DNA of 64,000 bases from Arenibacter palladensis (GTDB lineage Bacteria; Bacteroidota; Bacteroidia; Flavobacteriales; Flavobacteriaceae): the NCBI RefSeq assembly GCF_900129275.1, contig NZ_FQUX01000006.1, positions 1-64,000 of the forward strand, read 5' to 3'. Below, piece by piece: positions 9,701 through 17,381 of the stretch. A program made the translations under genes and the position numbers. A model generated the notes under the pieces. The model was not told the DNA's origin. It ran no database searches and saw only the letters and a list, made by a program, of their open reading frames with translations. Position 1 is the stretch's first letter. The number at the start of each line of letters is the position of its first letter.

Positions 9701-12100
9701 CGAATAATTGATGGTGCCGTATGAAGCTGTAGCCCCTGTAAACCGAATCGTAAATTCTTCGGCATTTTCAGGAACCCCGTCATTGGATATCGGTACTGAA
9801 ATGGTTTGGACATTTCCCAACTGACCGTTAAAGGTCAATGTCCCACTGGTGGCGGTATAATCACTACCTGCCAAAGCGCTGCCATCAACCGTTTCAAAAT
9901 TTACTGTGTACGGAACATGCACAAACCCAAACAACCAACTGTACCCATGTCGTGCCCGGGTCTGTCTTACCGTAAACACCGCATTACCTATATCTTCATC
10001 AAAAGAAATGTCGTCTATAACTATTTTGGGGCCCTCTGGATAACAGTTAACCTCGGCTTCCCAGCCTCCAGCCGTATTGGAACCATTGGAAATAAACCTA
10101 AAAGTTAAACATCCTGAGCTATGGGTTGACTCTATTATATCCGGCACATTATTATTATTGTACTGTCCTATTAATGTGCCAGATGTTGTAGTCCCTTCAT
10201 AAATATATAAGAGATCGCCATTGGCAACATCGAAGCCAATAAAATCCAAACTAATGTAATTATCTGCAGTATCAGGGCAAATAGTATATACGATGTCCTG
10301 GTTGTTGCTATAATCATTAATCCCCCCAGGATCCAAAAAGGTGTCGCTACATGTATTTACCGTAGTGCCATTGGTCATTATTATACCATCATCATCAACA
10401 ATGGTTGCAATAGCCGTATCCGCAAGATTAACACTGCCATCGGATGATGATGTAAGCTGTATGGTAAAGGTTTCGTTACTTTCAATTATGCCGTCATCAT
10501 TTATGGCGACGGTAAAGGATTCGGTATCTCCAGACGTACCATTGAAACTTAAAGTTCCCGTAGTAGAGGTATAATCACTTCCTGAACTAGCAGTACCATT
10601 TACCGTTTGATAATTTACGGTAAAAGGACCTGTTGCGTTCGGACCGTTATGGGTAACGGTGAAGATTGCGGTTCCTGCCCCCTCATTTACCATAATATCC
10701 TCAATATTCATCCTTGGTCCTCGTGGCTGACATGAAATTGATGCCTCCCATCCTGCGCCAGTTACACTATAATCGGAAGTAAACCTAAAAGTTAAACATC
10801 CTGAGGCGTTGGTTGCTGTTATCGTAGATGGCGGTGGATTGCCATTATGATATTGACCAATTAGTGTGGCCGAAGTGGTTGTCCCATCATATACATATAA
10901 AAAATCATATCCTGATTCAACGTCAAAACTATTGAAATCCAATTTTATATCTGTATTGGCGGTATCAGGACAAAGAGTATATATCAGGTTTTCATTATTT
11001 GAATAATTTCCAGTTCCTCCAGAATCGAATAAAGCACCACTACAACTATAATCAGTGACGCCATTAGTAATTATTTTGGTATCATTATCGACAATTGACG
11101 CAGTACCTGTATCTGTAATAATTACTGAAGGGTTAGATCTCGCCGTAAATTGAATGGAGAAGTTCTCTAAATTTTCGACCTCCGTATCATCCAATATATT
11201 AACAACCATGGATCTTGTAACTCCTGAGGTGCCCGTAAAAATTAAGGTGCCAGTAGTAGCGGTATAATCGCTTCCTGAAGAGGCAGTGCCATTCACGGTA
11301 GTATAATCCACTGTAAAAACACCAACGGTATTTGCTCCAGTATGTGTAGCTGTAAAGGTAGCCGTTCCATCCCCTTCGTTAACGGTAATATCGTCTATAG
11401 TAATTACTGGGGCTGTGGAATACTCTATGGTTAACACAGGAGCCCCTGAGGAACTGCCATCATGTGACTCTGCTGTACGTTGACCCGAACCGGTAATAAC
11501 AAAGACCATGGAATTACCACTACTCCATCCGCCCCGATCTACAATTTCCTGTACAATAGCACTCAAATTTGGTGTCTGTTGATTTGGACCGGCCTGACCT
11601 ACAGTATTCCAGGCTGGTATATTGTTCCATGCCACAGATGCAGAAGTGAGTGTTCTGCTAGATATATTGTAGTCCCCATTTCCAAAATTACCCGGATTAT
11701 TTTCATCTTGCCCCCTAATAACAAGTGATGTTGATTGTGAATCAGTTTCGTCCGTAGTAAACTGAATATTTGCACTAATTATAGTAGCCCCTTGGGGAAC
11801 ATTGATATTTCTGAACCTTATACCAACCAATTGGTCATTGCTCCCGTCTCTAATAAGTTCCAAATCCGAACTTCCTCTATCCATATCCCCATTGGAAACC
11901 CTTTCCTCGGCATCGTCATTATCGTTTGAAACCTGGGAGGTTACGGTTGTTTGTCCAAAACTGCTGGATACCGATAAAAACAGAAATAATAATAAACAGA
12001 AAGCTGAAATACCCTTGGACGGTAAAGAAGTATATGATCCTATAATTTGTTTAATAGTATTGGTAACCACAGGTAAAAACATTCTTAGAATAAGGGTCAC
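6767..12100 (-). CDS. Giant secreted Calx-beta/CUB/beta-helix protein (1777 aa)
   Basis: Order of parts: signal peptide (hydrophobic core about 32-48); DNRLRE-like N-terminal domain (about 50-232); Calx-beta, CUB-like, Calx-beta, CUB-like, Calx-beta (about 235-810), the CUB parts carrying paired Cys and FDV..GD.LY.Y motifs; DUF3344-like domain (about 812-1115); SdrD_B-like domain (about 1118-1190); beta-helix region (about 1370-1620); and a short tail, ITNRRITYRVKKN. It has one more Calx-beta/CUB pair than its paralogue at 2090-6574 and a different N-terminus. The start is uncertain: the first start codon here is GTG at 12100, with an ATG six codons later at 12082, and the frame stays open upstream to about 12182. 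Probably a surface adhesin; substrate unknown. Confidence 0.9.
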   Translation of the reverse strand: MTLILRMFLPVVTNTIKQIIGSYTSLPSKGISAFCLLLFLFLSVSSSFGQTTVTSQVSNDNDDAEERVSNGDMDRGSSDLELIRDGSNDQLVGIRFRNINVPQGATIISANIQFTTDETDSQSTSLVIRGQDENNPGNFGNGDYNISSRTLTSASVAWNNIPAWNTVGQAGPNQQTPNLSAIVQEIVDRGGWSSGNSMVFVITGSGQRTAESHDGSSSGAPVLTIEYSTAPVITIDDITVNEGDGTATFTATHTGANTVGVFTVDYTTVNGTASSGSDYTATTGTLIFTGTSGVTRSMVVNILDDTEVENLENFSIQFTARSNPSVIITDTGTASIVDNDTKIITNGVTDYSCSGALFDSGGTGNYSNNENLIYTLCPDTANTDIKLDFNSFDVESGYDFLYVYDGTTTSATLIGQYHNGNPPPSTITATNASGCLTFRFTSDYSVTGAGWEASISCQPRGPRMNIEDIMVNEGAGTAIFTVTHNGPNATGPFTVNYQTVNGTASSGSDYTSTTGTLSFNGTSGDTESFTVAINDDGIIESNETFTIQLTSSSDGSVNLADTAIATIVDDDGIIMTNGTTVNTCSDTFLDPGGINDYSNNQDIVYTICPDTADNYISLDFIGFDVANGDLLYIYEGTTTSGTLIGQYNNNNVPDIIESTHSSGCLTFRFISNGSNTAGGWEAEVNCYPEGPKIVIDDISFDEDIGNAVFTVRQTRARHGYSWLFGFVHVPYTVNFETVDGSALAGSDYTATSGTLTFNGQLGNVQTISVPISNDGVPENAEEFTIRFTGATASYGTINYSDTGTGTINTQILANDPLTLFQEFDGYYDYSTTGGTLRTQSNSGNACAITSSSSNTLVSPIPASATVERAYLYWAHSNTVRDPDVTFEGQNVSANYLYQTTLTNRNFYGYVSDVTSIVQGIANPSTNTYDFSDLDIDNTGNYCSTATVLGGWTLIVFYEDPSLPAVNINLYQGFDGLSNSGTSFTLDSFFAIAGSGAKASFLSWEGDPNLDGSSSGSSNPEELSITNQSGTTYVLTGDGGQPGNNAYNSTIYDNTVSPVYNTANSYGVDLDTYDISTYIQPSDTQVTANVDVGQDFVISAAVVIKVPSNLIAGRVFEDVNYPGGPGRDRISSGGLAVSGAVVELFDSAGNFVQRKTTDINGYYSFGGMADGDYRIKAVNSTVRSNRGGLNCSTCYPIQTFRKYRGPSSLIDVTDEVGGANPAAQQDVALGVINNAQSVSTVSVSGDGVVGIDFGFNFNTIVNTNEFGQGSLEQFIVNSNNLNETGLDIEANSIFDPAAGEDTSIFMIPPTSDALGRTADANFASGYFDINITDAYQLSVITGTNTIIDGRTQTAYSGDSNSGTIGDGGTTVGIAAAVLPDYNLPEIQVRGDSMELFRLEGNSATLRNLAIYTDDKSAIQVNSGTAFLYENLLGVNALGAKSGNLEYAVEIKDGATTIARNYLSGSNVAAVHLDGGTSTVMEYNHFYSNGANDTCSDNILIEGGSGITIRYNLINEAAGIGIEGDDYAAGLMITENTITNNGVNNNACGGGVFDDSGIRLKAADATVYRNVIHGNHGEGIVVAEDVSGILISQNSIYNNGQRSPSLGIDLDASKENGDGVTLNDSGDGDNGPNNLLNFPIIEAAYATGTNLIVEGWARPGAIIELFLTDINEGSATAGDNQLGMTTDYGEGQIYLATVVEGSGSDTRSGTSSYTDLDGNTDNTNRFKVSIPLPPGVEKGDFITATATISNSTSEFSPQSIIKGYTVITNRRITYRVKKN

Positions 12101-12467
12101 CGCATTAAAGGGCGTTATTATACGCCTAAATGCTTTTGAACTGGCTTTATGATGGTCTTTAAGTTTGATAATATTGGTTTTTTATCCCACTTTTTAGCGT
12201 TTCAAGTTTTTCAACCTTAGTAAAACAAGTAGAATTGAGCTTAAAAATATATCGGAAGATGACAGCTACCTAAATTTTGTTGTATAACGAACGTAACCTA
12301 CAGTGAATGCCATGTTTTCTGCTGTTTCCACTAAAAGAATTTTTGGAAATTGACTAATCTATAAGTGTATTTGAACGATAACCCCCTATAGTCAAGGTGC
12401 TGCTATATTTAATGTAGAATGGCAATTAAAGTAATAGTGGTTTTGAATAAAGGTCTAGGCAATACGG
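12101..12467. other. Intergenic stretch without a recognised element
   Basis: About 370 bp between two minus-strand genes. It should hold the end of the 555-residue transcript and the promoter of the 1777-residue gene, but I see neither a strong hairpin with a T-run nor a TAnnTTTG box. The reading frame of the 1777-residue protein is open in its right part up to about 12182 without an ATG. Confidence 0.5.
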
Positions 12468-14135
12468 TTACATATCAACCCTGTAGGTTATTTTCCTGTT
12501 GGTAATAACCGTACTGACCTTAACTGTTAGCAAGGCCGAGGATGATGCTGTTGACGGACAACTTGACCCCGATTTTGAGGCCAAAACACGATACCTATAT
12601 CCATTTTTATCGGCCCCTGCAGTCTTAACGGTCAAGGCTGTAGACTGCGTTCCGGCATACTCCGCACCGTTTGAAATGTTGTTGAAGACTGTTCCCCCAT
12701 CTGTACTTACCTGCCATTGATAGGTATCTGCATTTGTTGCGGTTACGGTGAAAATAGCATTGCCACCTGTAAATATTGATTGGTCCGGTCCAATAGTAGC
12801 CGTAGGCGGGGTATCTTGCGTAACAACTATGGCTGTTCTGGCACCACTGCGGCAATTGGTTGTGGTATTCCGTGCTTCCGCGTAAAAAGTCCCTGGACCG
12901 CTGGGAGTATAAGTTGTATTGCCCAATAGTAATAAAGTACCTCCACTGGGCGAATCGTACCAGTCCACCGTCTCCCCAAAACCTACCGATGCGGTTATGC
13001 TTGGTACTGCATCTCCTAGGCAATAGGATTTGTTTCCTCCACTGCTAGGCGAATTCACTACTGGGCAGGCGCAATTGGGGGCAGTAACAGGTAATTGATT
13101 TGTACAACCATTGGCCCCAGTCACCGTTACCACAATGTTGGTTCCAGAAGGAACATTGGTTATGGCCCACACATTGCCCGATGTATTTGTAACAGTTCCA
13201 GCCGTACTCGTAACTGTTCCCGTACTAACAGTTACTTCCAATTGATAGGTAGTAGGTGAAAATAGCCTAAATACACATGTGGGAGGACTAGAAACGGATA
13301 TTGTAGGTCTTGGAAGAATGGTTAGTTTTACAGCAGTTCTAAATAAGCTTCTGCGACTTGAATCTGAATTGTCCACACTTTCTCCGTAATAGGTTACACT
13401 ACCTACCGTGTTTAAAGTTGGAGAAACCGGAGAACCACCACTTGTAGCCGTATACCATACCACATGGGCCCCGGATGGTGGGGTAGCAGATGCAGTGAGT
13501 GTCTGTATTGGATTTTGGGCACATTCTGTAATATCCCCATTGCTGGTAGGTGGAGGAAGTGCTGATTCTATTTCGTCGAAAGAATACTCATAATTGCCGT
13601 TTCCTTTACAAGAAGAAAACTCCCTTGTTCCCAAGTAAATTCTTTGGGAATTATTACAATTTTTGTCTGTATCAATATGCCCCCCATTGTTATAAATTAT
13701 AGCATCTGAAGGCAAATGAAGGTCGGCATTTTGGACCCAAGTTAAAACACCATCGCTTTGTACGGCTATTAACATTATGTTGACGTAAAAATCCCCATTA
13801 TTTGGTAGCGAAAGGGTGTCATCAGCACCGGATTCGTTTCCAATAATAAGCTTGTCTATAGTATAGGAAGTTATGTTCACATTTAGGGTTACAGTATTAC
13901 CACTACCAATGGTTACCGTACCCACGTTACTATTTTGACCTGGATATGATGTGGCATTTACCCACGCAATACCATTATAAATTTGCCATGTGCTTGCACT
14001 ACCCCAATTTCCTGTAGCCTTCGACCTATAATCTCCAGTAACCTGAGCAAATACAGGGATACTAAAAACTACAAACAAAACTATTAAAACCGTTTGTTTT
14101 AATTTCTGGCTCAAAAATTTGGATCCAAAAGACAT
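12468..14135 (-). CDS. Secreted Ig-like (CHU_C-associated) domain protein (555 aa)
   Basis: Signal peptide at about 1-30, ending FSIPVFA. Then an N-terminal beta region (about 31-185, GNWGSASTWQIYNG), typical of secreted Bacteroidota proteins whose text reads like a G8 or coat domain. Next are several Ig-like domains of the CHU_C-associated kind (about 195-540), recognisable by WYTATSGG.PV and YYGES or FYAEARN motifs. The C-terminus is ITNRKITYRVDM, the same tail as on the two giant proteins downstream although the rest of the protein is unrelated to them. That makes the tail a transferable module and suggests shared export or anchoring. Ligand and function unknown. Confidence 0.85.
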   Translation of the reverse strand: MSFGSKFLSQKLKQTVLIVLFVVFSIPVFAQVTGDYRSKATGNWGSASTWQIYNGIAWVNATSYPGQNSNVGTVTIGSGNTVTLNVNITSYTIDKLIIGNESGADDTLSLPNNGDFYVNIMLIAVQSDGVLTWVQNADLHLPSDAIIYNNGGHIDTDKNCNNSQRIYLGTREFSSCKGNGNYEYSFDEIESALPPPTSNGDITECAQNPIQTLTASATPPSGAHVVWYTATSGGSPVSPTLNTVGSVTYYGESVDNSDSSRRSLFRTAVKLTILPRPTISVSSPPTCVFRLFSPTTYQLEVTVSTGTVTSTAGTVTNTSGNVWAITNVPSGTNIVVTVTGANGCTNQLPVTAPNCACPVVNSPSSGGNKSYCLGDAVPSITASVGFGETVDWYDSPSGGTLLLLGNTTYTPSGPGTFYAEARNTTTNCRSGARTAIVVTQDTPPTATIGPDQSIFTGGNAIFTVTATNADTYQWQVSTDGGTVFNNISNGAEYAGTQSTALTVKTAGADKNGYRYRVLASKSGSSCPSTASSSALLTVKVSTVITNRKITYRVDM

Positions 14136-14464
14136 CTATTACTCCCTATTACGACTGGCTAATAACTAAAATCAAAATTGAAGCCAAGTCTATATTTAAC
14201 ATTACCGAAACCATGGATTCCAGAGTCAAGTGGTGAAATTATTAAAAAATAAAAGTGCATGGAACAATATGTTGTGAAGTACCAACAAATTGTGGTAAGG
14301 AAGTCACTTAAGAGGATTTTCGGACCAAATGATCAGCAAACATTAATAAAGTCAATGGACTTATAATACTATTAATACTATCAACATGTATTAAACCTTG
14401 ACAATTGTGCATAAAAAAGCAGCTGTTTTCACAGCTGCTCCAAATAATATTTAAAACCGTAAAT
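14136..14464. other. Intergenic stretch with a terminator at its right end
   Basis: About 330 bp between the OmpA-family gene and the 555-residue gene, both on minus. Apart from the terminator at 14411-14439 I see no ORF, RNA or clear promoter box. Confidence 0.5.
14411..14439 (-). terminator. Intrinsic terminator of the T9SS cassette
   Basis: On minus GCAGCTGT, loop GAAA, ACAGCTGC, then six T. The perfect 8-bp stem with a GNRA loop lies just behind the stop codon of the OmpA-family gene, separating the three-gene cassette from the genes that follow. Confidence 0.85.
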
Positions 14465-16402
14465 TTATTCCAAGATCAGGAATTCGGACCTTCTGTTCAG
14501 TTGATGTTCAGCTTTGGAGCATCTTACACCATTGACACACCTATTCACTAAACGGGTCTCACCAAAGCCTTCACCCTGCAAACGTTCCTTAGCAATTCCT
14601 TTTGAAACCATATAAGCAACGGTAGATTCCGCTCTTTTTTGTGACAACCATAAATTATAGGCATCAACCCCTTGACTGTCCGTATGGGAAGTAACCTTAA
14701 GTTTTAAACTTGGATACTTTTCCATGGCAGCAATTACCTTTTGAATTTCAATTTCAGCATCCGGCCTAACATTATATCTATCAAAATCAAAGTATATGGT
14801 GCTAAGCTGTAATAATTTGGCCAGATCGTCGCCATAGCCCGCTGTTACGGTATCTCTTTCCAAATAGAAATCTACGATCAATGGCTTGCTATCGGATATA
14901 TTTAGGTACTCTTCGGAAGGCACATATCCTTGCATGGTAGCCCTGACAAAATTACCTTTATTACAGTCTATTGTAATACTATAGTTGCCATTTGAATCCG
15001 TAATTGCCGATGCCAATTCCTCATTGTTTTCATCTATAACCTTTACCGTTGCCCCTACCAAGACTTCATTGGATATTTTATCCCTAACGGTACCTGTAAT
15101 TGGTTTTATACAATCGAATTCCAATTTTTTAGTCTCTACAAAACTATAGATATCGTCCTCACCCACTCCATTCTCCCGGTTCGAAGCAAAATAGCCGTTT
15201 CTGGTCTCTTCATTTATAATGAAGGTAAAATCATCCAACTCGCTGTTTACGGGTTTTCCTACATTTAAAACGGTCCCTATATACTGACTGTTGGAAATTT
15301 TCGTAGCAAATATGTCCAAGCCACCTAAGCCAGGATGACCGTCGGAAGAAAAATATAGTACATTTTCACTGGTAACATAAGGGAAGGTTTCCCTAGCTTC
15401 CGTATTGATAATATTTCCCAAATTTACTGGAGTTCCATAAGTACCATCACTATTAATGGCTACTTTAAAAATATCCGACTCCCCATAGGTACCTGGCATA
15501 TCGGAGGCAAAATATAATATTTTTTCGTCTGGACTAAGGGTAGGGTGTGCTATGGAATAGGATTCACTATTAAATGGAAGCTCCTCAATCTGGGACCATA
15601 TTCCGTTTTCTTTAACTGCCTTGAAGATCTTTAGGCGTACAACTCCCTTCTCATCCTTTACTGTTTTGCCATCAAATAGATTATTTCTGGTAAAATAAAG
15701 GGTGTTACCATCCTTTGTAAAAACCGAAGTAGATTCGTGATATCTGGTATTTATATTGTCTCCAAATTTAACCACCTTGTTTTCAGAGATACTATCTGCA
15801 TTTACCTTGTACAAATCCAAGAAATCTTTGGAATTCCAAGTATGTCTATATCGAGCCAAATTACCGGTATCCCTATCTGAGGAGAATATCAGCCCTTGCC
15901 CATAAAAGGAAGGGGCAAAATCCGAATACCTGGAATTGAAAGCAAATTTACCAATTTCATATCTCCCTGAATTTTTCTCAATTTCTGCCAAGTAGTCCCT
16001 TTCGGCCATATAAAGGTTGGCCCTAACATCTGCTGAAGTTATTTGGGAAAACTCTGCCATTACATCCTTGGACAAATCATATTCCCCCAACGATCTCAAC
16101 GTCTGAGCATATCTAAAATAGTACTCCGGTCCAATTCCCTCCTTATATTCAGTTAGGAGTCTTTTGTAAATTTCGGATGCCTCTTTGTATTCAGCATTAA
16201 AATAATAAGAATTTCCTAGTTTCATTAACAGATCCGCTGACGTATATCCCTTGTCCAAGACACGTTTATAGATATCAATGGCCGGGCTAAAGGAATAGTC
16301 CCGGTATTTTTCATCTGCCTTATTTATCAACCTATCCTGGGCAATGAGCACATTACCTAGGACAGAAAATAATACTGTCAGCAAAAAAATTCTTTTTATC
16401 AT
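14465..16402 (-). CDS. OmpA-family protein with TPR, PD40 propeller and CarboxypepD-like domain
   Basis: Chosen start is the ATG at 16402, which gives a clean signal peptide (MIKRIFLLTVLFSVLGNVLIA); a longer frame to 16462 would overlap porP. After the signal come TPR-like helices (about 20-150), PD40/WD40-like propeller blades (about 170-430; LSPDEKILYFASD, YFSSDGHPG.GG), a carboxypeptidase-regulatory-like domain (about 445-520) and an OmpA peptidoglycan-binding domain (about 540-645; IYFDFDRYNVRPDA, LQGEGFGET). This architecture usually sits behind PorP/SprF in flavobacterial T9SS cargo clusters, where it is thought to link the surface protein to peptidoglycan. It follows porP by 10 bp and ends in a terminator. 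Confidence 0.93.
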   Translation of the reverse strand: MIKRIFLLTVLFSVLGNVLIAQDRLINKADEKYRDYSFSPAIDIYKRVLDKGYTSADLLMKLGNSYYFNAEYKEASEIYKRLLTEYKEGIGPEYYFRYAQTLRSLGEYDLSKDVMAEFSQITSADVRANLYMAERDYLAEIEKNSGRYEIGKFAFNSRYSDFAPSFYGQGLIFSSDRDTGNLARYRHTWNSKDFLDLYKVNADSISENKVVKFGDNINTRYHESTSVFTKDGNTLYFTRNNLFDGKTVKDEKGVVRLKIFKAVKENGIWSQIEELPFNSESYSIAHPTLSPDEKILYFASDMPGTYGESDIFKVAINSDGTYGTPVNLGNIINTEARETFPYVTSENVLYFSSDGHPGLGGLDIFATKISNSQYIGTVLNVGKPVNSELDDFTFIINEETRNGYFASNRENGVGEDDIYSFVETKKLEFDCIKPITGTVRDKISNEVLVGATVKVIDENNEELASAITDSNGNYSITIDCNKGNFVRATMQGYVPSEEYLNISDSKPLIVDFYLERDTVTAGYGDDLAKLLQLSTIYFDFDRYNVRPDAEIEIQKVIAAMEKYPSLKLKVTSHTDSQGVDAYNLWLSQKRAESTVAYMVSKGIAKERLQGEGFGETRLVNRCVNGVRCSKAEHQLNRRSEFLILE

Positions 16403-16412
16403 TTTATTTTTT

Positions 16413-17366
16413 TTAAAAGAAACGCGGAGAAACCATTCTTCGGAACGATTTAACCAGTTCAAATCTTAAAAACACTTCAAAGGACCCGTCATTAAATTGT
16501 GTGCCTCCCAACTCCGTAGTTTCCCTATCATAAGCCAGACCAATCATGAACTGATCACTTAGCTGAAAGCCAAGCAGACCACTTACAGCAGCATCCCATC
16601 TATAGGCGGCTCCAAAGCTAAATTTGTCATTGAACAAGAAACTGGCCGATAAATCTATTTGTAAGGGTGCCCCGCCCACGACTTTGGTCAAAACTGCAGG
16701 CTTAAACTTAAAATTATTATTTAGGTCAAAGACATAACCAGTAATCAAATAAAAATTCATTCTCTCCTTGGAAAGAAACTGAACTGAATTGGCATCCCGT
16801 TGGGAATTATCAAAATATTCGGTTTCCACCATATTGGGGGCCGAAAGACCGGCATAAAACTTATCCGTATGATAATATACCCCTACCCCAAAATTTGGGG
16901 AAAACTTATTGTCGATGTTCTCGCCCTGTATATTTTCAGAATCAAAATTGTTCAATCCATTAAAATCCAGACTCAACATATTCCCCCCTACTTTTAATCC
17001 AAAGGATAATTTGGCATCCAAGGCAACATCAACGGTATAGGACAACACGGCATCGAACTGGGTTTCCTGAACCACACCATCCCCAATATTATCATTGATA
17101 ATAGAAATACCGTAACCCAATCTACTATTCCTTATTGGCGAATGCAGATTTAAGGTCTGTGTTTTAGGCGCACCTTCCAAGCCAACCCACTGGGAGCGGT
17201 AGAGTGCCGCTGCACTCAATTGTCCCCTAGACCCAGCATAGGCCGGGTTTACACTCATAGTATTGTACATATACTGGGTATATTGCGCATCCTGCTGGGC
17301 GTACAGTCCTGCAAAAAGGGAAAACAACATTAAAACGGTAACGAGGAGACTCTTTTTATATATCAT
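16413..17366 (-). CDS. PorP/SprF family T9SS outer-membrane protein
   Basis: Of 317 residues, with signal peptide (about 1-23) followed by the family hallmark QDAQYTQYMYNTMSVNPAYAGSRG and a run of amphipathic beta-strands to the C-terminal FELVKSF. PorP/SprF-like proteins form outer-membrane barrels needed to hold or export particular large T9SS cargo with type B C-terminal domains; SprF does so for SprB in Flavobacterium johnsoniae. Here it lies 15 bp behind the stop of a 1479-residue type B protein and 10 bp ahead of an OmpA-family gene, the usual three-gene arrangement, so that adhesin is its likely client. This family has many paralogues per genome, so the exact partner is inferred from position. 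Confidence 0.95.
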   Translation of the reverse strand: MIYKKSLLVTVLMLFSLFAGLYAQQDAQYTQYMYNTMSVNPAYAGSRGQLSAAALYRSQWVGLEGAPKTQTLNLHSPIRNSRLGYGISIINDNIGDGVVQETQFDAVLSYTVDVALDAKLSFGLKVGGNMLSLDFNGLNNFDSENIQGENIDNKFSPNFGVGVYYHTDKFYAGLSAPNMVETEYFDNSQRDANSVQFLSKERMNFYLITGYVFDLNNNFKFKPAVLTKVVGGAPLQIDLSASFLFNDKFSFGAAYRWDAAVSGLLGFQLSDQFMIGLAYDRETTELGGTQFNDGSFEVFLRFELVKSFRRMVSPRFF

Positions 17367-17381
17367 CTACAATAAAATATT

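Noticed and set aside
16403-16462. Longer start for the OmpA-family gene
   Set aside because: It overlaps porP by 50 bp and puts a charged extension ahead of a normal signal peptide.
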